Counted from the first letter of the stretch, positions 18,192-28,217 are shown. The stretch: 64,000 nt of DNA from Paenibacillus psychroresistens (GCF_009728935.1 NZ_CP034235.1:4998001-5062000), one strand, 5' to 3'. Numbers and translations: made by a program. The notes: generated from the sequence alone by a model not told the origin.

Positions 18192-19079
18192 ATGAATTTA
18201 AATCAATTAGATCGAATCCGTACAGGAGAAGGCTTTATAGCAGCCTTGGATCAAAGCGGCGGAAGTACTCCTAAAGCTCTGCTACAGTATGGAATTAAAG
18301 AAAACAGCTATTCCAATGAAGAAGAGATGTATACAGCGGTGCACGAAATGAGAACGCGTACTATTAAAGGTTTTTCGTTTGATTCCAAATACATTTTGGG
18401 TGCTATTTTATTTGAGAATACAATGGATCGTTCCATTGATGGGCAATTTACTGCCGATTATCTATGGGAGAAAAAAGGCATTGTACCCTTTCTAAAAGTC
18501 GATCAAGGGCTTGCCGACCTTGAAAATGGAGTTCAACTCATGAAGCCCATTCCCGGTTTAAACGAACTTCTGAAACGGGCGGTTGAACGAAACATCTTTG
18601 GGACAAAGATGCGCTCACTTATTAAGGAAGCCAATCCAGCCGGAATCAAACAAGTCGTTGAACAACAATTTGCCATCGGTAACCAAATAGCTGAGATGGG
18701 GCTAGTTCCAATTATCGAACCGGAAGTTGATATCCACAGCGTGGATAAAGAAGCCTCGGAAAAACTATTAAAAGCTGCGATTCTCGAACAATTATCCACT
18801 CTGGGTAAAGACGTTAAAATCATGCTTAAACTTTCTATCCCGACGGAAAACAATTTCTACAGCGATTTAATGGATAATCCACATGTTATCCGAGTTGTAG
18901 CTTTATCCGGCGGCTATACTCAAGCGGATGCTAATGAAAAGCTTGCCCATAATCATGGATTGATTGCCAGTTTCTCGCGTGCTTTATCACAGGGACTAAC
19001 TGCAGGACAAACAGACGATGAATTTAACACGATGCTGTCCAAATCCATTCAGGACATTTATGAAGCATCTATCAAATAA
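18192..19079 (+). CDS. Fructose-bisphosphate aldolase, class I
   Basis: A 295-residue cytosolic glycolytic enzyme splitting fructose 1,6-bisphosphate to dihydroxyacetone phosphate and glyceraldehyde 3-phosphate by a Schiff base. Family blocks are AALDQSGGSTPKAL at the N-terminus, FLKVDQGLADL, a KMRS block, PIIEPEVDIHS and MLKLSIPTENN with the expected lysine positions. I start at the ATG at 18192, after GGAAGGTG; an in-frame ATG at 18174 precedes that site. Single gene with its own promoter and terminator. Confidence 0.93.
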   Translation: MNLNQLDRIRTGEGFIAALDQSGGSTPKALLQYGIKENSYSNEEEMYTAVHEMRTRTIKGFSFDSKYILGAILFENTMDRSIDGQFTADYLWEKKGIVPFLKVDQGLADLENGVQLMKPIPGLNELLKRAVERNIFGTKMRSLIKEANPAGIKQVVEQQFAIGNQIAEMGLVPIIEPEVDIHSVDKEASEKLLKAAILEQLSTLGKDVKIMLKLSIPTENNFYSDLMDNPHVIRVVALSGGYTQADANEKLAHNHGLIASFSRALSQGLTAGQTDDEFNTMLSKSIQDIYEASIK

Positions 19080-19092
19080 GAGAACAAATCAT

Positions 19093-19127
19093 AAACGCCC
19101 AGAACTTTATAAAAGTTCTGGGCGTTA
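19093..19127 (+). terminator. Hairpin terminator after the aldolase gene
   Basis: AACGCCCAGAACTT and AAGTTCTGGGCGTT form a perfect 14-bp stem starting 14 bp after the stop codon. The T run after it is poor. Confidence 0.75.
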
Positions 19128-19154
19128 CTTGTTTGCTAAAGAAGCCGAGCCCTT

Positions 19155-21245
19155 TCAATCACCGAAATATAAATCGCCAAACGCATTAATATCCTTTGTC
19201 GTACCTATTCCACTATTGAATTCCAGCCATCCTTTGCGACCCTCGCCGTCGTTATCGTTCACCAGCAATTAAAATTTTACTTTCATTCCTTGTGTCACTT
19301 GCTCTTTGTTATTGGTCAAATCATTCCAGGGAATAGTCATTTCATAGGGTAGTTTTTGCATTTTTGCGGCTGATCGCAAGATCAATTGCAACAGATCCAT
19401 CGGTTCTGAAGCCATTCGGTGCAAGCCAACGCCACTTGAGCAATTCCCCATTGTCATTCATCGCTACACCCATTTCGTGATAATTAAGTGGAACACTACC
19501 ATCCGTATTTGCTATACCTATTCCAAGTTGAACACTGTCCGCGCTCCAGATTGCGTTGTCATCCACATTTTGGGAATGCTTATCATCCGTAACTTCCAAA
19601 GCGAGATACAAGTTGTTAACATCCCACGATAAATAACCGCCCACACTAGCATCTTCAATTCCTTTCCAGCCGATTACCTGAACGTCGTTCACATCAAAGT
19701 GTACTTGATCCTTCCATTCTTCCAAGCTTCCATCGATATGGATCGGCTTTTGGAGCTTATGAAGGAGAAGTGTATGAGACAAGTCCTCAGTCATTTGCAG
19801 CAATGTGCCCGAGGCGTTAAATCCTCTTACGATCCGTTTCCCTCTTGCTAATTCTGGTATATAGAAAGTTGCGTCCATCCCCGGACCAAGCTGATCCACA
19901 TTGGTCGTAAATGTTCCTTGGGACGATTCCTCCGTTTCGTAAGCGACATGAAGGGCGCCGCTAAAATTACTATTCGATTGGTTGGTAATTTGCAAATTAG
20001 TTTTTATAGTGTGGTCTACCGAATCAAAATAAGTTTCAAAGCTTTCTTTCAAAGGATCTACGACTTTGACGTTGATTGCAAAGCCAGGAGCAGCCTCTTG
20101 GCCTTGATCCAGAGAGACAGAGATCGAATAATTACCTCGATCCAGACTTAAGGGAACTTGTACGTGAAGGGACGGTCCGCCTGTATTCTTATCCCATAAC
20201 CACCCTTTCGGCAAAATAACTTTGATCTGCCCTTCAGCAAGATTACGTATATAGCCTTCAGGTAATTTAATTTCGAATTGATCCCCGGAAGCGATCACGA
20301 TACCCGAGTTCTCTGGAAGCCATTCGGTCTTCGGACTATTCATAACATTCGATAGAAAGTGGGATGTTGTCTCAACGACCTCGTCTATATACTTAACATT
20401 TTTATAATCATGCCCGACACCTTCCATAGTGAACATATCATGATAAATCCCGCTAGTCGCTAATGCATCGTTCAATTCCAGGCTCTGTTGATAGGGTACT
20501 ATTTGATCTATTGTTCCATGAATAATCAATACGGGGGGCAATTTTTCTTCAATATTGGATATCAGCAACCCGCCGTATATATCAACGATAGCAAATATAG
20601 GTTTCACGATTGAAGGATCGATTTTCAAATATTCGTTTACAAAATTCATCGACAAATGGCCTCCAGCCGAATCCCCGCCTATAGCTATTTGTCCTAAGTC
20701 CAGTCCATAGGTGACAGCGTTTTTGTTAATCCAGCCCATTACATCGACTATATCCTCATAAGCATCAGATAGAGTTCGAGAAAAGTCGGCATTCGGGTCT
20801 TGTTTTAGTCTATAATCCATTGACAGAACCGCGTACCCTCGCTTAGCTAGATTCTTGGAAATGTCTGCCGTATCAGACTTGGTACCTTCCTTATATCCAC
20901 CTCCATGAATGAAGATAAATACTGGCCTCAGCTTACTGTTATCACTACCGGCTCATACAAATCAAATTTCAATGATTGTTCGGTATCTGTTTCATTCTTC
21001 TTGCTCGCATAGACGATATCGCTTTTTACGTTAACATCGTATAGGGGAGCCAAATACCTGACTTTGCTCTTCTCGTTGCTAACGGCAACACTGACGGGAA
21101 TCGCTTTTTTACCAACCGTATTAGTAGGGAGAATTTCTTGCTTAGAGTTTTCGATAACGCTTTTATTTCCCTGTGGGTTAATAAACAACCAAGCTCCTAA
21201 AATAATCAACAAAATCGGAACAACATAAATAAACCACCGCTTCAA
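19155..21245 (-). pseudogene. Alpha/beta-hydrolase esterase with C-terminal CBM9-like domain, broken
   Basis: One ancestral secreted esterase is split over several frames. The 5' part (from the ATG at 21245) has a signal-like membrane segment and the lead-in VRYLAPLYDVNV. After a one-base deletion in CCGG near 20950, the frame shifts to the oxyanion block VFIFIHGGG and the nucleophile motif GGDSAGGH. Beta-sandwich and CBM9-like parts follow (HIDGSLEEW, DDKHSQNVDD). Near 19360 an extra C in CCC shifts the frame again, and an in-frame TAA at 19269-19271 breaks the end, whose remainder (NDNDGEGRKGW) reads to a stop at 19155. Three lesions make a working product unlikely; the pieces at 19342-20820 and 20928-21245 should not be read as genes. 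Confidence 0.85.
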
Positions 21246-21430
21246 TATGAATACCTCCCATTTCTCCGTGAATTAATGTAATAAATTTACATAATCAGAT
21301 TAATTATAGAGACACAAATTGTATTTAACAATGATGCATACCTTGGTTTATTGAGAGTATTATTACGCATTTCTTGCTTGTTTCTAGATCTTTGAGAAGA
21401 GAGGTTATTTAAATTGAGATATTAGTGGTA
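21246..21430. other. Intergenic stretch before repeat copy A
   Basis: AT-rich, with no gene or convincing RNA signal seen; it marks the transition from chromosome to accessory DNA. Confidence 0.5.
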
Positions 21431-21626
21431 GCCGTGCTCCTACATTAGAAGTTCTTCTTCGAAGCCACCTCACCACTCTGTCCGCGCGGGACTGAACCCC
21501 ATGGGTCGCCCCCTACATGACTCCATACAAAAAAGCCGATCCCGAAGGAGCGACTTTATTTTTGTATGGAGTCTAGGGGGATCGAACCCCTGACCTCATC
21601 ACTGACAGCGATTATTCTATGTTATC
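21431..21626. repeat. 196-bp direct repeat, copy A (includes att copy 1)
   Basis: Aligns along its whole length with 24741-24936 with about 20 differences. It holds an 80-bp block of unknown origin (also at 28766), the hairpin of the ancestral tRNA-Ala terminator (GATCC-TTCG-GGATC on the minus strand with a T run), and the tRNA 3' half. Confidence 0.9.
21567..21612 (-). other. att copy 1: 46-bp tRNA-Ala 3'-half duplicate
   Basis: Matches the tRNA-Ala gene at 57133-57178 over 46 bp with one mismatch (GAC for GCC in the anticodon loop side). It is in the same orientation as the tRNA. It is the outermost attachment-site copy, so it marks the left end of an older element. Confidence 0.85.
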
Positions 21627-21806
21627 TTTTGTCTTCTGTAAGTTACAAAACCCTGAGGCGTTGCTTTCTGCGTTTCCCCCATTGGGGGACGGAAGGGGGA
21701 TTTAAGTTTTTCGGAAAATAATTGATTAATCTTGAGTAATAAAGACTCATTTGCAAAGTGGCTCTCAAGTATTAACTCAATGGCTCTATGACGTTAACTT
21801 ATTCAA

Positions 21807-23771
21807 TTATCTTTCTAAATTTTCAATCTCATTATTTAAGGTTTGATTATTTATAACTTCCAGTGTTTTATCTATGGTTAGATAGTAAATCTCTAACGTT
21901 TCTCTTACAATTTTAAACAAAGTCTCTGGCACATCTTTCAAGTCTAATACTTCTTTTATTTTGATTTTTACGATATAATCTAGTATTTTTTCGGCATCCG
22001 AATGACTAAAAGGTTTACCGATATATTCTCCTATATGTTCTCGTACAGATCCATCTTCTCCAATATAATATCCCGCTGTACTTAGTTCATATCTTTTATC
22101 ATCTATATACAGATAACTAAATATATTTGAAAAAGGAAGTTCTTCGTCTTTTATAGTTTCAAAAAATTCATTTAGATTATTTCCGTTTATCGCCTTAATT
22201 GAGAATGTGTCATAAGACACTCTATCCACTTTTTCAATTTTAGGAGTTATTAATATTGGTACTGGAACAACCACTCTCCATTGATTTAGACTCCTTGATG
22301 CAAGAATTGTGCCTTTAGTACCTACCCCAATATATTTTTCACCATCATACGCAATTCCAGTTATATTTGTACTAATACCCTTTTTCCCTAAGCCAATCGA
22401 GAAAAAACCATCACTGGAATCACAAAAATTAGTTGAAATTTTCCAATTTAAATCGCCATTTGAATTAAACGAAAACCCACAGTCACTTCCTATAACTAAT
22501 TTAGAGCTATCCCAGTTTACAGAGAGTAAATTAAACATTCGAAAACCATTATAATTATAATCTTCTTCATATACTGGGTACATTCCGAAATCTTTATTTG
22601 GAAGTACTTCTTTCCATGTTTTAGCATCTTTCGACATATAAATGACCCCAGTTGTTCTTTGCTTTGATTTACTCGTCCCAATTGCCCCGTCCCATCCAAT
22701 TGCTACAAACATATCTTTCTTAGAAATTATTTTTATTAAATCGCCTTTAAGATCTTCATTTATCTTCCACTTAATCAAATCATCAGAAAAAAGTATATAG
22801 CCATTTGAAACTGCCACGTATTTTTTTCCATTATAAGAAATTGATTTAAGGGAATATATTATACCAGAGTAATTGTTATCATTAATTCTGGAAATATTCC
22901 ATTTAACCCCGTCTTTAGATCGTGCAATAATATGATGTTGAACATCAGCCTTAAAAGTTGAAATTGTAACATAACCTACCGCAATAAATTGTTTCCCATC
23001 CCAAATCACATCATTATATATCACTTCGTTTTTATTTAATTTAATATCTAAATTCAAAGAAATATTATAATATTTTTGATGGTTATCTTTGAATGTCATC
23101 GCTAGTTTTCCCCCAAGAAAATCCTTGATTTTAGGCAAATCTATATTCATAACATTCCATTTTTTTCCATTTTCAGAGCTAAGTATAGTTCCGTAATTCC
23201 CTACTACAATCATTTTTTTATTACCAAAGGCAATTGCTTTGAGGTTGTCTGACGAATTGTAATTTTCTTCTACCCACGATTCTCCATCAAGAGAATAATT
23301 AATTAATCCATTATTACCCACTGCGACGTATCCTAATGATTTGTCGAATAATATATCATTATAATCACTATCTTTTCTAATCTCTTTTAATAAATCTATG
23401 GCATCTACTTTAAGTAACTTAGCAATTGCACTTAATTGAACATACATACCTTCTTGTTCAATATTAAAACCATCTCTTTTCCACTCAGCATTTAAGTCAA
23501 AGTTAATTTTTACTTTATCGATAAGTACATATGGCTTTTTGGCTTCTATATAATAAGTTTTATTGTTTAGTTTTATGCTAACAGCATCGATTCTATTAGC
23601 ATGCTTATCCACGATGTAATTGTTAAATTCTGGATAATATATACTTAATGCATCAGCTACATCATCCATTTTCACTTTTGCATTACTATCCACGCCTTCT
23701 GCAAATATAGTTTTACCTAAAGTACAAAATAACAAACCTATTAATACCATTGTAACTATGATTTTTTTCAT
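21807..23771 (-). CDS. Secreted beta-propeller-like protein of unknown function
   Basis: A 654-residue, lysine- and asparagine-rich protein with a clear signal peptide (MKKIIVTMVLIGLLF..., cleavage near AEG). Residues about 30-120 resemble the copper-amine-oxidase N-like domain common in Paenibacillus surface proteins. The centre has repeated blocks such as NGLINYSLDGESW, NYGTILSSENGKKW, GYILFSDDLIKW and KGTILASRSLNQW, the pattern of sialidase-like or BNR propellers. The last 130 residues are unrecognised. It sits alone between two tRNA-half copies, with a base composition more AT-rich than the chromosome, so it is probably cargo of an older element. Confidence 0.75.
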   Translation of the reverse strand: MKKIIVTMVLIGLLFCTLGKTIFAEGVDSNAKVKMDDVADALSIYYPEFNNYIVDKHANRIDAVSIKLNNKTYYIEAKKPYVLIDKVKINFDLNAEWKRDGFNIEQEGMYVQLSAIAKLLKVDAIDLLKEIRKDSDYNDILFDKSLGYVAVGNNGLINYSLDGESWVEENYNSSDNLKAIAFGNKKMIVVGNYGTILSSENGKKWNVMNIDLPKIKDFLGGKLAMTFKDNHQKYYNISLNLDIKLNKNEVIYNDVIWDGKQFIAVGYVTISTFKADVQHHIIARSKDGVKWNISRINDNNYSGIIYSLKSISYNGKKYVAVSNGYILFSDDLIKWKINEDLKGDLIKIISKKDMFVAIGWDGAIGTSKSKQRTTGVIYMSKDAKTWKEVLPNKDFGMYPVYEEDYNYNGFRMFNLLSVNWDSSKLVIGSDCGFSFNSNGDLNWKISTNFCDSSDGFFSIGLGKKGISTNITGIAYDGEKYIGVGTKGTILASRSLNQWRVVVPVPILITPKIEKVDRVSYDTFSIKAINGNNLNEFFETIKDEELPFSNIFSYLYIDDKRYELSTAGYYIGEDGSVREHIGEYIGKPFSHSDAEKILDYIVKIKIKEVLDLKDVPETLFKIVRETLEIYYLTIDKTLEVINNQTLNNEIENLER

Positions 23772-23976
23772 GATATTTCAGCACTCACCCTTCTATATTT
23801 GTATTGCTTTTTCATTACAATTTTATAGGATAACAATGTTTAGCTTCAAATCACCTCATATCAAACCAAAACAACTATGTATTCATACCAAAATCCTCCA
23901 AAATAATATATCAATTTTACATCTCAATATTTTTATTAAAGTTCCATTTTTTTACATTTTATTCGTCGATCTAATA

Positions 23977-24316
23977 CTACACAATAGACCTATTTTCGAC
24001 AACTATTTTTTTAATATGACTTATAACCGAAGCTGGCGTTCTTGTTTGCTCATATAAGGATACAGGAATGACTTCACACTTTTGTATCAGGGCTTCTCTA
24101 AGTAACTCGAGAATATATTCAGAATAGTCTTGATCATCTTTATTAAAAATAACAATTAAATCATCTGGATGGGTAGTGTGGAGTGTAAACCCATTCCGAT
24201 CTTATCTCTCTTACATCCACATAATCCTGCAATTCGTTTCGAAGGATCTCTATAAAAGATTCACCTATCGTATCTAGACCTAATGTCAAAATAGAATTAA
24301 ATATGACTACTCCCAC
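23977..24316 (-). pseudogene. Frameshifted short gene of unknown family
   Basis: A GTG at 24316 with GGGGG upstream opens a frame (VVIFNSILTLGLDTIGES) that stops near 24160. The next frame continues the sense (DDLIVIFNKDDQDYSEY, then EVIPVSLYEQ) to a stop at 23977. Both parts look like real protein, so a single-base shift near 24165-24180 probably broke one gene of about 113 codons. It is reminiscent of Rossmann/TIR-like effector folds, but this is a guess. Confidence 0.5.
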
Positions 24317-24740
24317 TATTTATCCCCCAAACTATCAACTTAAAATTTATGAACAATATGAAAAACAACCCGCATTGCGCTATATCCTATAACAAACCAC
24401 TATTCCCATTTATTTCTATTGTAACATCCTGGGATTGTAGAATAAAGATGAATTTTGTAATATTTCCTCTCCAACAAACTCTTATCCCAATTTAAATAGC
24501 CATAATCTCTTAAGAGATTACGGCTTATATTTATAAATCAACCTCAACTTGGCAGAGTTCATATTAAATCAACTCATATAAGTTCTCATACAACCACTCG
24601 CACAATCAATCAAGCAATCATACCTAACAAGTCGAGGTTCACCAACCTCACTTCGTGGAGTCTAGAGGGGGATGTATGAATCTTTGATTTGAAGGCTGAC
24701 GAAGCATACTCGGATGGAGATTTTAGAGGTAGATTCAGAC
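24317..24740. other. Intergenic stretch with one long palindrome
   Basis: No gene seen. The only structure is a near-perfect 28-bp palindrome at 24498-24525 (core TAATCTCTTAAGAGATTA), with no T run strong enough to call a terminator. Confidence 0.55.
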
Positions 24741-24936
24741 GCCGTGCTCCTACACTTGAAGTTCTTCTGCGAATCCACTCCTACCATTCCGTCCGCGCGG
24801 GTCTGAACCCCAGGGGTCGCCCCCTACATGACTCCATACAAAAAAGCCGATCCCGAAGGATCGACTTTATTTTGTATGGAGTCTAGGGGGATCGAACCCC
24901 TGACCTCATCACTGCCAGCGATAATTCTACGTTATC
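24741..24936. repeat. 196-bp direct repeat, copy B (includes att copy 2)
   Basis: Same length and order of parts as copy A at 21431-21626: 80-bp block, tRNA terminator hairpin, tRNA-Ala 3' half and the following TTCTACGTTATC-like tail. The two copies bracket the 3.1-kb segment with the propeller gene. Confidence 0.9.
24877..24922 (-). other. att copy 2: left end of the 32-kb island
   Basis: 46 of 46 bp identical to the 3' half of tRNA-Ala(GGC) at 57133-57178, in the same orientation. To its left lies the old tRNA terminator, to its right the island with arm-type repeats at 25035-25053. It is read as the distal attachment site. Confidence 0.9.
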
Positions 24937-25034
24937 GCTGGTTATTGATAAGTCCTAAAACCCTTATACAGTATAGGTTTATTGTACTTTATATTATTGA
25001 TGATTATCACTAATTCAACTTAATTATCGCCTGT

Positions 25035-25053
25035 TTGTTACCAGATTGTTACC
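25035..25053. promoter_or_regulatory. Left arm-type integrase site candidate
   Basis: Two direct copies of TTGTTACC at 25035-25042 and 25046-25053 (11-bp step), 113 bp inside the left att copy. The same arrangement is found inside the right end at 57019-57037. Paired direct repeats flanking the core are typical of tyrosine-integrase arm sites. Confidence 0.65.
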
Positions 25054-25137
25054 GACAGGTTATACTGATGAGTTATTGTTTCAGTAAACGTTTTTCTGTG
25101 AAGACAACATTTGAGTTGTGGATATAAAAAATTCTCT

Positions 25138-25779
25138 TTAGATAGCATGCCTTACTGGAAGTCGTATATATTTTTCGAATTTTTTAATATATAATTCAGC
25201 TTCGTCTGTTAAGCAATCAATTATTCCATTTATTATTTCCTCAAATTTTTCTTTGTTGTTAATTCCGTCAAGTGCTAATTTAATTTTTGAAAACAGAATA
25301 TTAAACTTATCAACAATATTATAACCATTCATTAGGTTAAATTGATCGGATAAACTCTGATGTGATAGATTAAGATATTTTTCTCCATTTTTCCAAGCAA
25401 GATGTTCACTTTTAATAACGAGGTTTATCAATAAACTAAACACGCTAATAAAATCCGCTTTAACACTTACATTAAAAGCACCCTTAAGTGATTGTATTCT
25501 TTCAGTGATTTCTAAATTCTCATTTGTCAAATGACCTAACTCGTGACAGTAAACCAAAACACAGTAATCTAATTTATTAATTCCTTTATACTCATTTGAA
25601 CGAGAATCGAATGTTTTTAAAATTACCTTTGTATATAGTGTTATTCGACGATTATCATGATCAAATATACCTTGAGGTGAATCACCATTGTATTCCGTAT
25701 CAATGATAGGTGGTTCTATAATTATATTTTGGTTATCAGTTAACACCTTTAATATATTGCTCAGCTCAATAGTATCCAT
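25138..25779 (-). CDS. Putative zinc metallopeptidase (HELGH)
   Basis: A 213-residue protein with a zincin motif, CHELGH (residues 78-83), in a hydrophobic helix (CVLVYCHELGHL) and with conserved-looking E residues 6 to 10 positions later. The rest is mostly helical and matches no family I recognise; small HExxH proteins of ImmA/IrrE type are the nearest idea. I start at the ATG at 25779 with GGAGGAAGTT directly before it. It is downstream of, and in line with, the P-loop ATPase at 25921-27405 (141 bp gap), which suggests a shared function such as ATPase-controlled cleavage of a partner. Confidence 0.7.
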   Translation of the reverse strand: MDTIELSNILKVLTDNQNIIIEPPIIDTEYNGDSPQGIFDHDNRRITLYTKVILKTFDSRSNEYKGINKLDYCVLVYCHELGHLTNENLEITERIQSLKGAFNVSVKADFISVFSLLINLVIKSEHLAWKNGEKYLNLSHQSLSDQFNLMNGYNIVDKFNILFSKIKLALDGINNKEKFEEIINGIIDCLTDEAELYIKKFEKYIRLPVRHAI

Positions 25780-25920
25780 AACTTCCTCCAAACCTACTTA
25801 GAAAAAATCTTCTATACTCATTAATCAAAATCTACAAAGTAATTTTAACTTGTCCATGTAATTTCAATGAATAGAATTTGATAAATCACAGAAATTAAAA
25901 ACCAATTTCCATAACTAAAT

Positions 25921-27405
25921 TTATTTTTCTTTTCCTTGAACCATATTTAAGCCTTGACTATAAATGTAAGGCACTTTATACGAATTTTTTTGCCCAGTGT
26001 TAGACTTAAAAAAACCAATCTTGACCAATATTTGTGCTTCATCTATAACTTTTCGTTCATCAATAGACCAAATTTGTGCCAATGAAGAGATTGTTTGTTC
26101 AATTTTTTTCCCTCTAAGCTTTTCTATATTAGCAATACTTGTTGGGTATTCAGCATATAATGTTTTAACTAATCGTTCTTTAGATACACTCAATAAGGAA
26201 TCCTTAATCACTTTTCTTTCAAAAAGAAATAGGTCCTCAGGTAATCTAGTTCCGATATCTAAATTTCTCACTTGATTGTCAATTGCTTCAGTTAATAAAT
26301 GAATAATTTCTCTTGGTGCATTAAAGCCAGTTGCATCTGATGTATGACTTAATATCCAATCAAAAGTTAATGACTGTTTTTCCCCATTTTCAACTTTTAT
26401 AGGAAAAATTCTATAAAATAGTTCAAATTGCTTATCAATATCTGATAAAATCTCAGATTTATCTACGTTATAATATTCAATAATTTGTATATTATTTAAT
26501 AATCTGCTAATAATTATATTCATTAAAGATCTTTTATCCCAAGTTATCGATATAGATCTTGTTGTATGAGTAGCTTCTCTAAATCCACTATCAACAAGAT
26601 TATTCCATATATCATTTCTAAGAAACACTTTTAGTGTTATTTTATCATACTTTCCAAAATCTGAATAAACTCTAAATAATGCCTTCAGAGCATTTTGTTC
26701 TAAATTAGGAGATTCAGAAAATGCTACATCCAATCGGTCAATTGCAATCCAAATTTTAATATCTAATTCATCCAAAGATAATTTAAGCATCTCATATAAA
26801 TTGTCAATTGAAAAATAACCCTCTTTTTTTTGGGTATCTGAAGGTTCTCTTAGGGTTATCTTGCCACTAATTCCTGCAAACAAACCTGTTACTGGGTCAA
26901 ATTTAACTTCAGATTCATAACTTTTTGCAGTAATTAACGATTTTAAGTAACCAAGTGCATTATTTAGAGTTGAACTTAAACTGCTAACTTTTGTAGGTCT
27001 TATTATCTTTGCTTCAATAAGTTTCTTACGGATTTTTTTAACTTTCGAATTTTCAATATGTATCAAATTGTCCATAATTAGTGCCATTATATATAATTTC
27101 CAAAGATTCCTAAAATCAATTTCAGTCGTCTCTGATTTTAATTCTTCAAACACTGTTGCACCCCTTGGGTTTTCTGCTGAAATAACATAAATATTTTTCA
27201 ACATTAAATCATTTTTACGTTCAATAAGTAGTGAATAAATCGCACTTTTCCCCGCTCCTTTAGGACCGTAGACTATATCTATATCACCATTAAATACTCT
27301 TTTCCACATAATTGTTTCAACAAAATAGGAACCTAATGAGTTTTTTTCTTCTTCAGCTACTCTATTTCCTAATATAAGATTAGATAATATCTCCTTCTTG
27401 TCCAT
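25921..27405 (-). CDS. P-loop ATPase, Sll1717-like
   Basis: A 494-residue ATPase with Walker A GPKGAGKS (residues 47-54) close to the N-terminus and a Walker B-like block KIWIAIDRLDVAF in the middle, followed by IRN..DIWNNLVDSGF-like sensor region. The order matches P-loop proteins annotated as the Sll1717 family, often seen in defence loci. The C-terminal part looks like a winged helix (EQTISSLAQIWSIDERKV). I start at the ATG at 27405 with GGAG 5 nt upstream; the open frame to 27447 adds 14 residues. It is divergent from the MvaI/BcnI-like gene, sharing a 131-bp promoter region, and leads into the metallopeptidase gene. Confidence 0.75.
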   Translation of the reverse strand: MDKKEILSNLILGNRVAEEEKNSLGSYFVETIMWKRVFNGDIDIVYGPKGAGKSAIYSLLIERKNDLMLKNIYVISAENPRGATVFEELKSETTEIDFRNLWKLYIMALIMDNLIHIENSKVKKIRKKLIEAKIIRPTKVSSLSSTLNNALGYLKSLITAKSYESEVKFDPVTGLFAGISGKITLREPSDTQKKEGYFSIDNLYEMLKLSLDELDIKIWIAIDRLDVAFSESPNLEQNALKALFRVYSDFGKYDKITLKVFLRNDIWNNLVDSGFREATHTTRSISITWDKRSLMNIIISRLLNNIQIIEYYNVDKSEILSDIDKQFELFYRIFPIKVENGEKQSLTFDWILSHTSDATGFNAPREIIHLLTEAIDNQVRNLDIGTRLPEDLFLFERKVIKDSLLSVSKERLVKTLYAEYPTSIANIEKLRGKKIEQTISSLAQIWSIDERKVIDEAQILVKIGFFKSNTGQKNSYKVPYIYSQGLNMVQGKEK

Positions 27406-27536
27406 ATAATCTCCATTCTCTAACTTAAATTTATTTAAGAAATACAACAGAAAACTGTGTTAAGATGTATAAAGGTTGAAAAGTATTTATGAGTTAAATT
27501 TTATTTACATTTTACCATAATTAGAGGTGATATAGA

Positions 27537-28217
27537 ATGAATATCAACGATTTAACAAATCTATTTTTAGAATTTAACAAACATGGTGAAATGTTACATA
27601 ACAATCAAAATCTAATCTCAAAGTCCTTTGAATCTTTTTTAGTTGAAAACAGTATGATATCAATTCTTAGCACAAATTTTGGTAATGTCAACATTTCAGC
27701 AAACAATAATAATTTGATGACAATGTTTTCATTAGAACCGAAAAAAAATATCACTTGGTTTGATTTTATTAACCTTTACGGTCATGCTGATTATAGAGGT
27801 AGACCTTCTTTTTCCGCTACAATTACTAATTTCAAAAATACTTCTAATGGATTGTTTTTTGAAATAGAAGATGATAAATTAGTAATTTTTAAAAACAATA
27901 ATTCAATCAATGAAAAAATTGCTCATTTTAATATTTTGGATATAATCAATAAATTCTCCGATAAATACAGAAATAGAATGATTTTAGCTTTATATAATAT
28001 AAATAAAGTAGATAAAACAGTTCTTTTTAGTGAAGTTTACCAATTTGCTAATTTTTCAAAAACAAATCTAATTCAATGTATTAATTCAGGACTTATTACC
28101 ATTGATATACAGGCAAACCTAGCACCAAACGGAAGTGTTCATACACATGGTACATTATTTAGGATTCGCAAAAAATCATTTAAATTTATGTTTGAAGAAG
28201 TGAAAAGAATATTATAG
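27537..28217 (+). CDS. MvaI/BcnI restriction endonuclease-like protein
   Basis: A 226-residue protein. The C-terminal half (LITIDIQANLAPNGSVHT, then HGTLFRIRKKSFKFMF) and the middle (LMTMFSLEPKK, LYGHADYRGRPSFSATI) recall the MvaI/BcnI restriction endonuclease family, where they contribute to DNA binding and the fold. The family's catalytic E-x-K strand normally just before the TLF..EP block reads NISAN here, and the N-terminal region is short, so the nuclease centre seems to be lost. A DNA-binding or sensor role is possible. The ATG follows GAGGTGA. It is divergently transcribed from the P-loop ATPase. The assignment rests on remembered motifs only. Confidence 0.5.
   Translation: MNINDLTNLFLEFNKHGEMLHNNQNLISKSFESFLVENSMISILSTNFGNVNISANNNNLMTMFSLEPKKNITWFDFINLYGHADYRGRPSFSATITNFKNTSNGLFFEIEDDKLVIFKNNNSINEKIAHFNILDIINKFSDKYRNRMILALYNINKVDKTVLFSEVYQFANFSKTNLIQCINSGLITIDIQANLAPNGSVHTHGTLFRIRKKSFKFMFEEVKRIL

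Noticed and set aside
19018..19272. 84-codon plus-strand frame after the aldolase
   Set aside because: It runs through the aldolase terminator and the antisense of the esterase pseudogene.
23758..24057. 99-codon plus-strand frame
   Set aside because: No ribosome site, hydrophobic AT-rich translation, and antisense to a better minus-strand pseudogene.
21431..24936. Composite transposon bounded by the 196-bp repeats
   Set aside because: The repeats contain tRNA halves and a tRNA terminator, not transposase or inverted ends, so site-specific integration explains them better.
24689..25013. Short plus-strand frames over the att copy
   Set aside because: They read across the tRNA half and its terminator; translations of this kind are common artefacts at tRNA relics.
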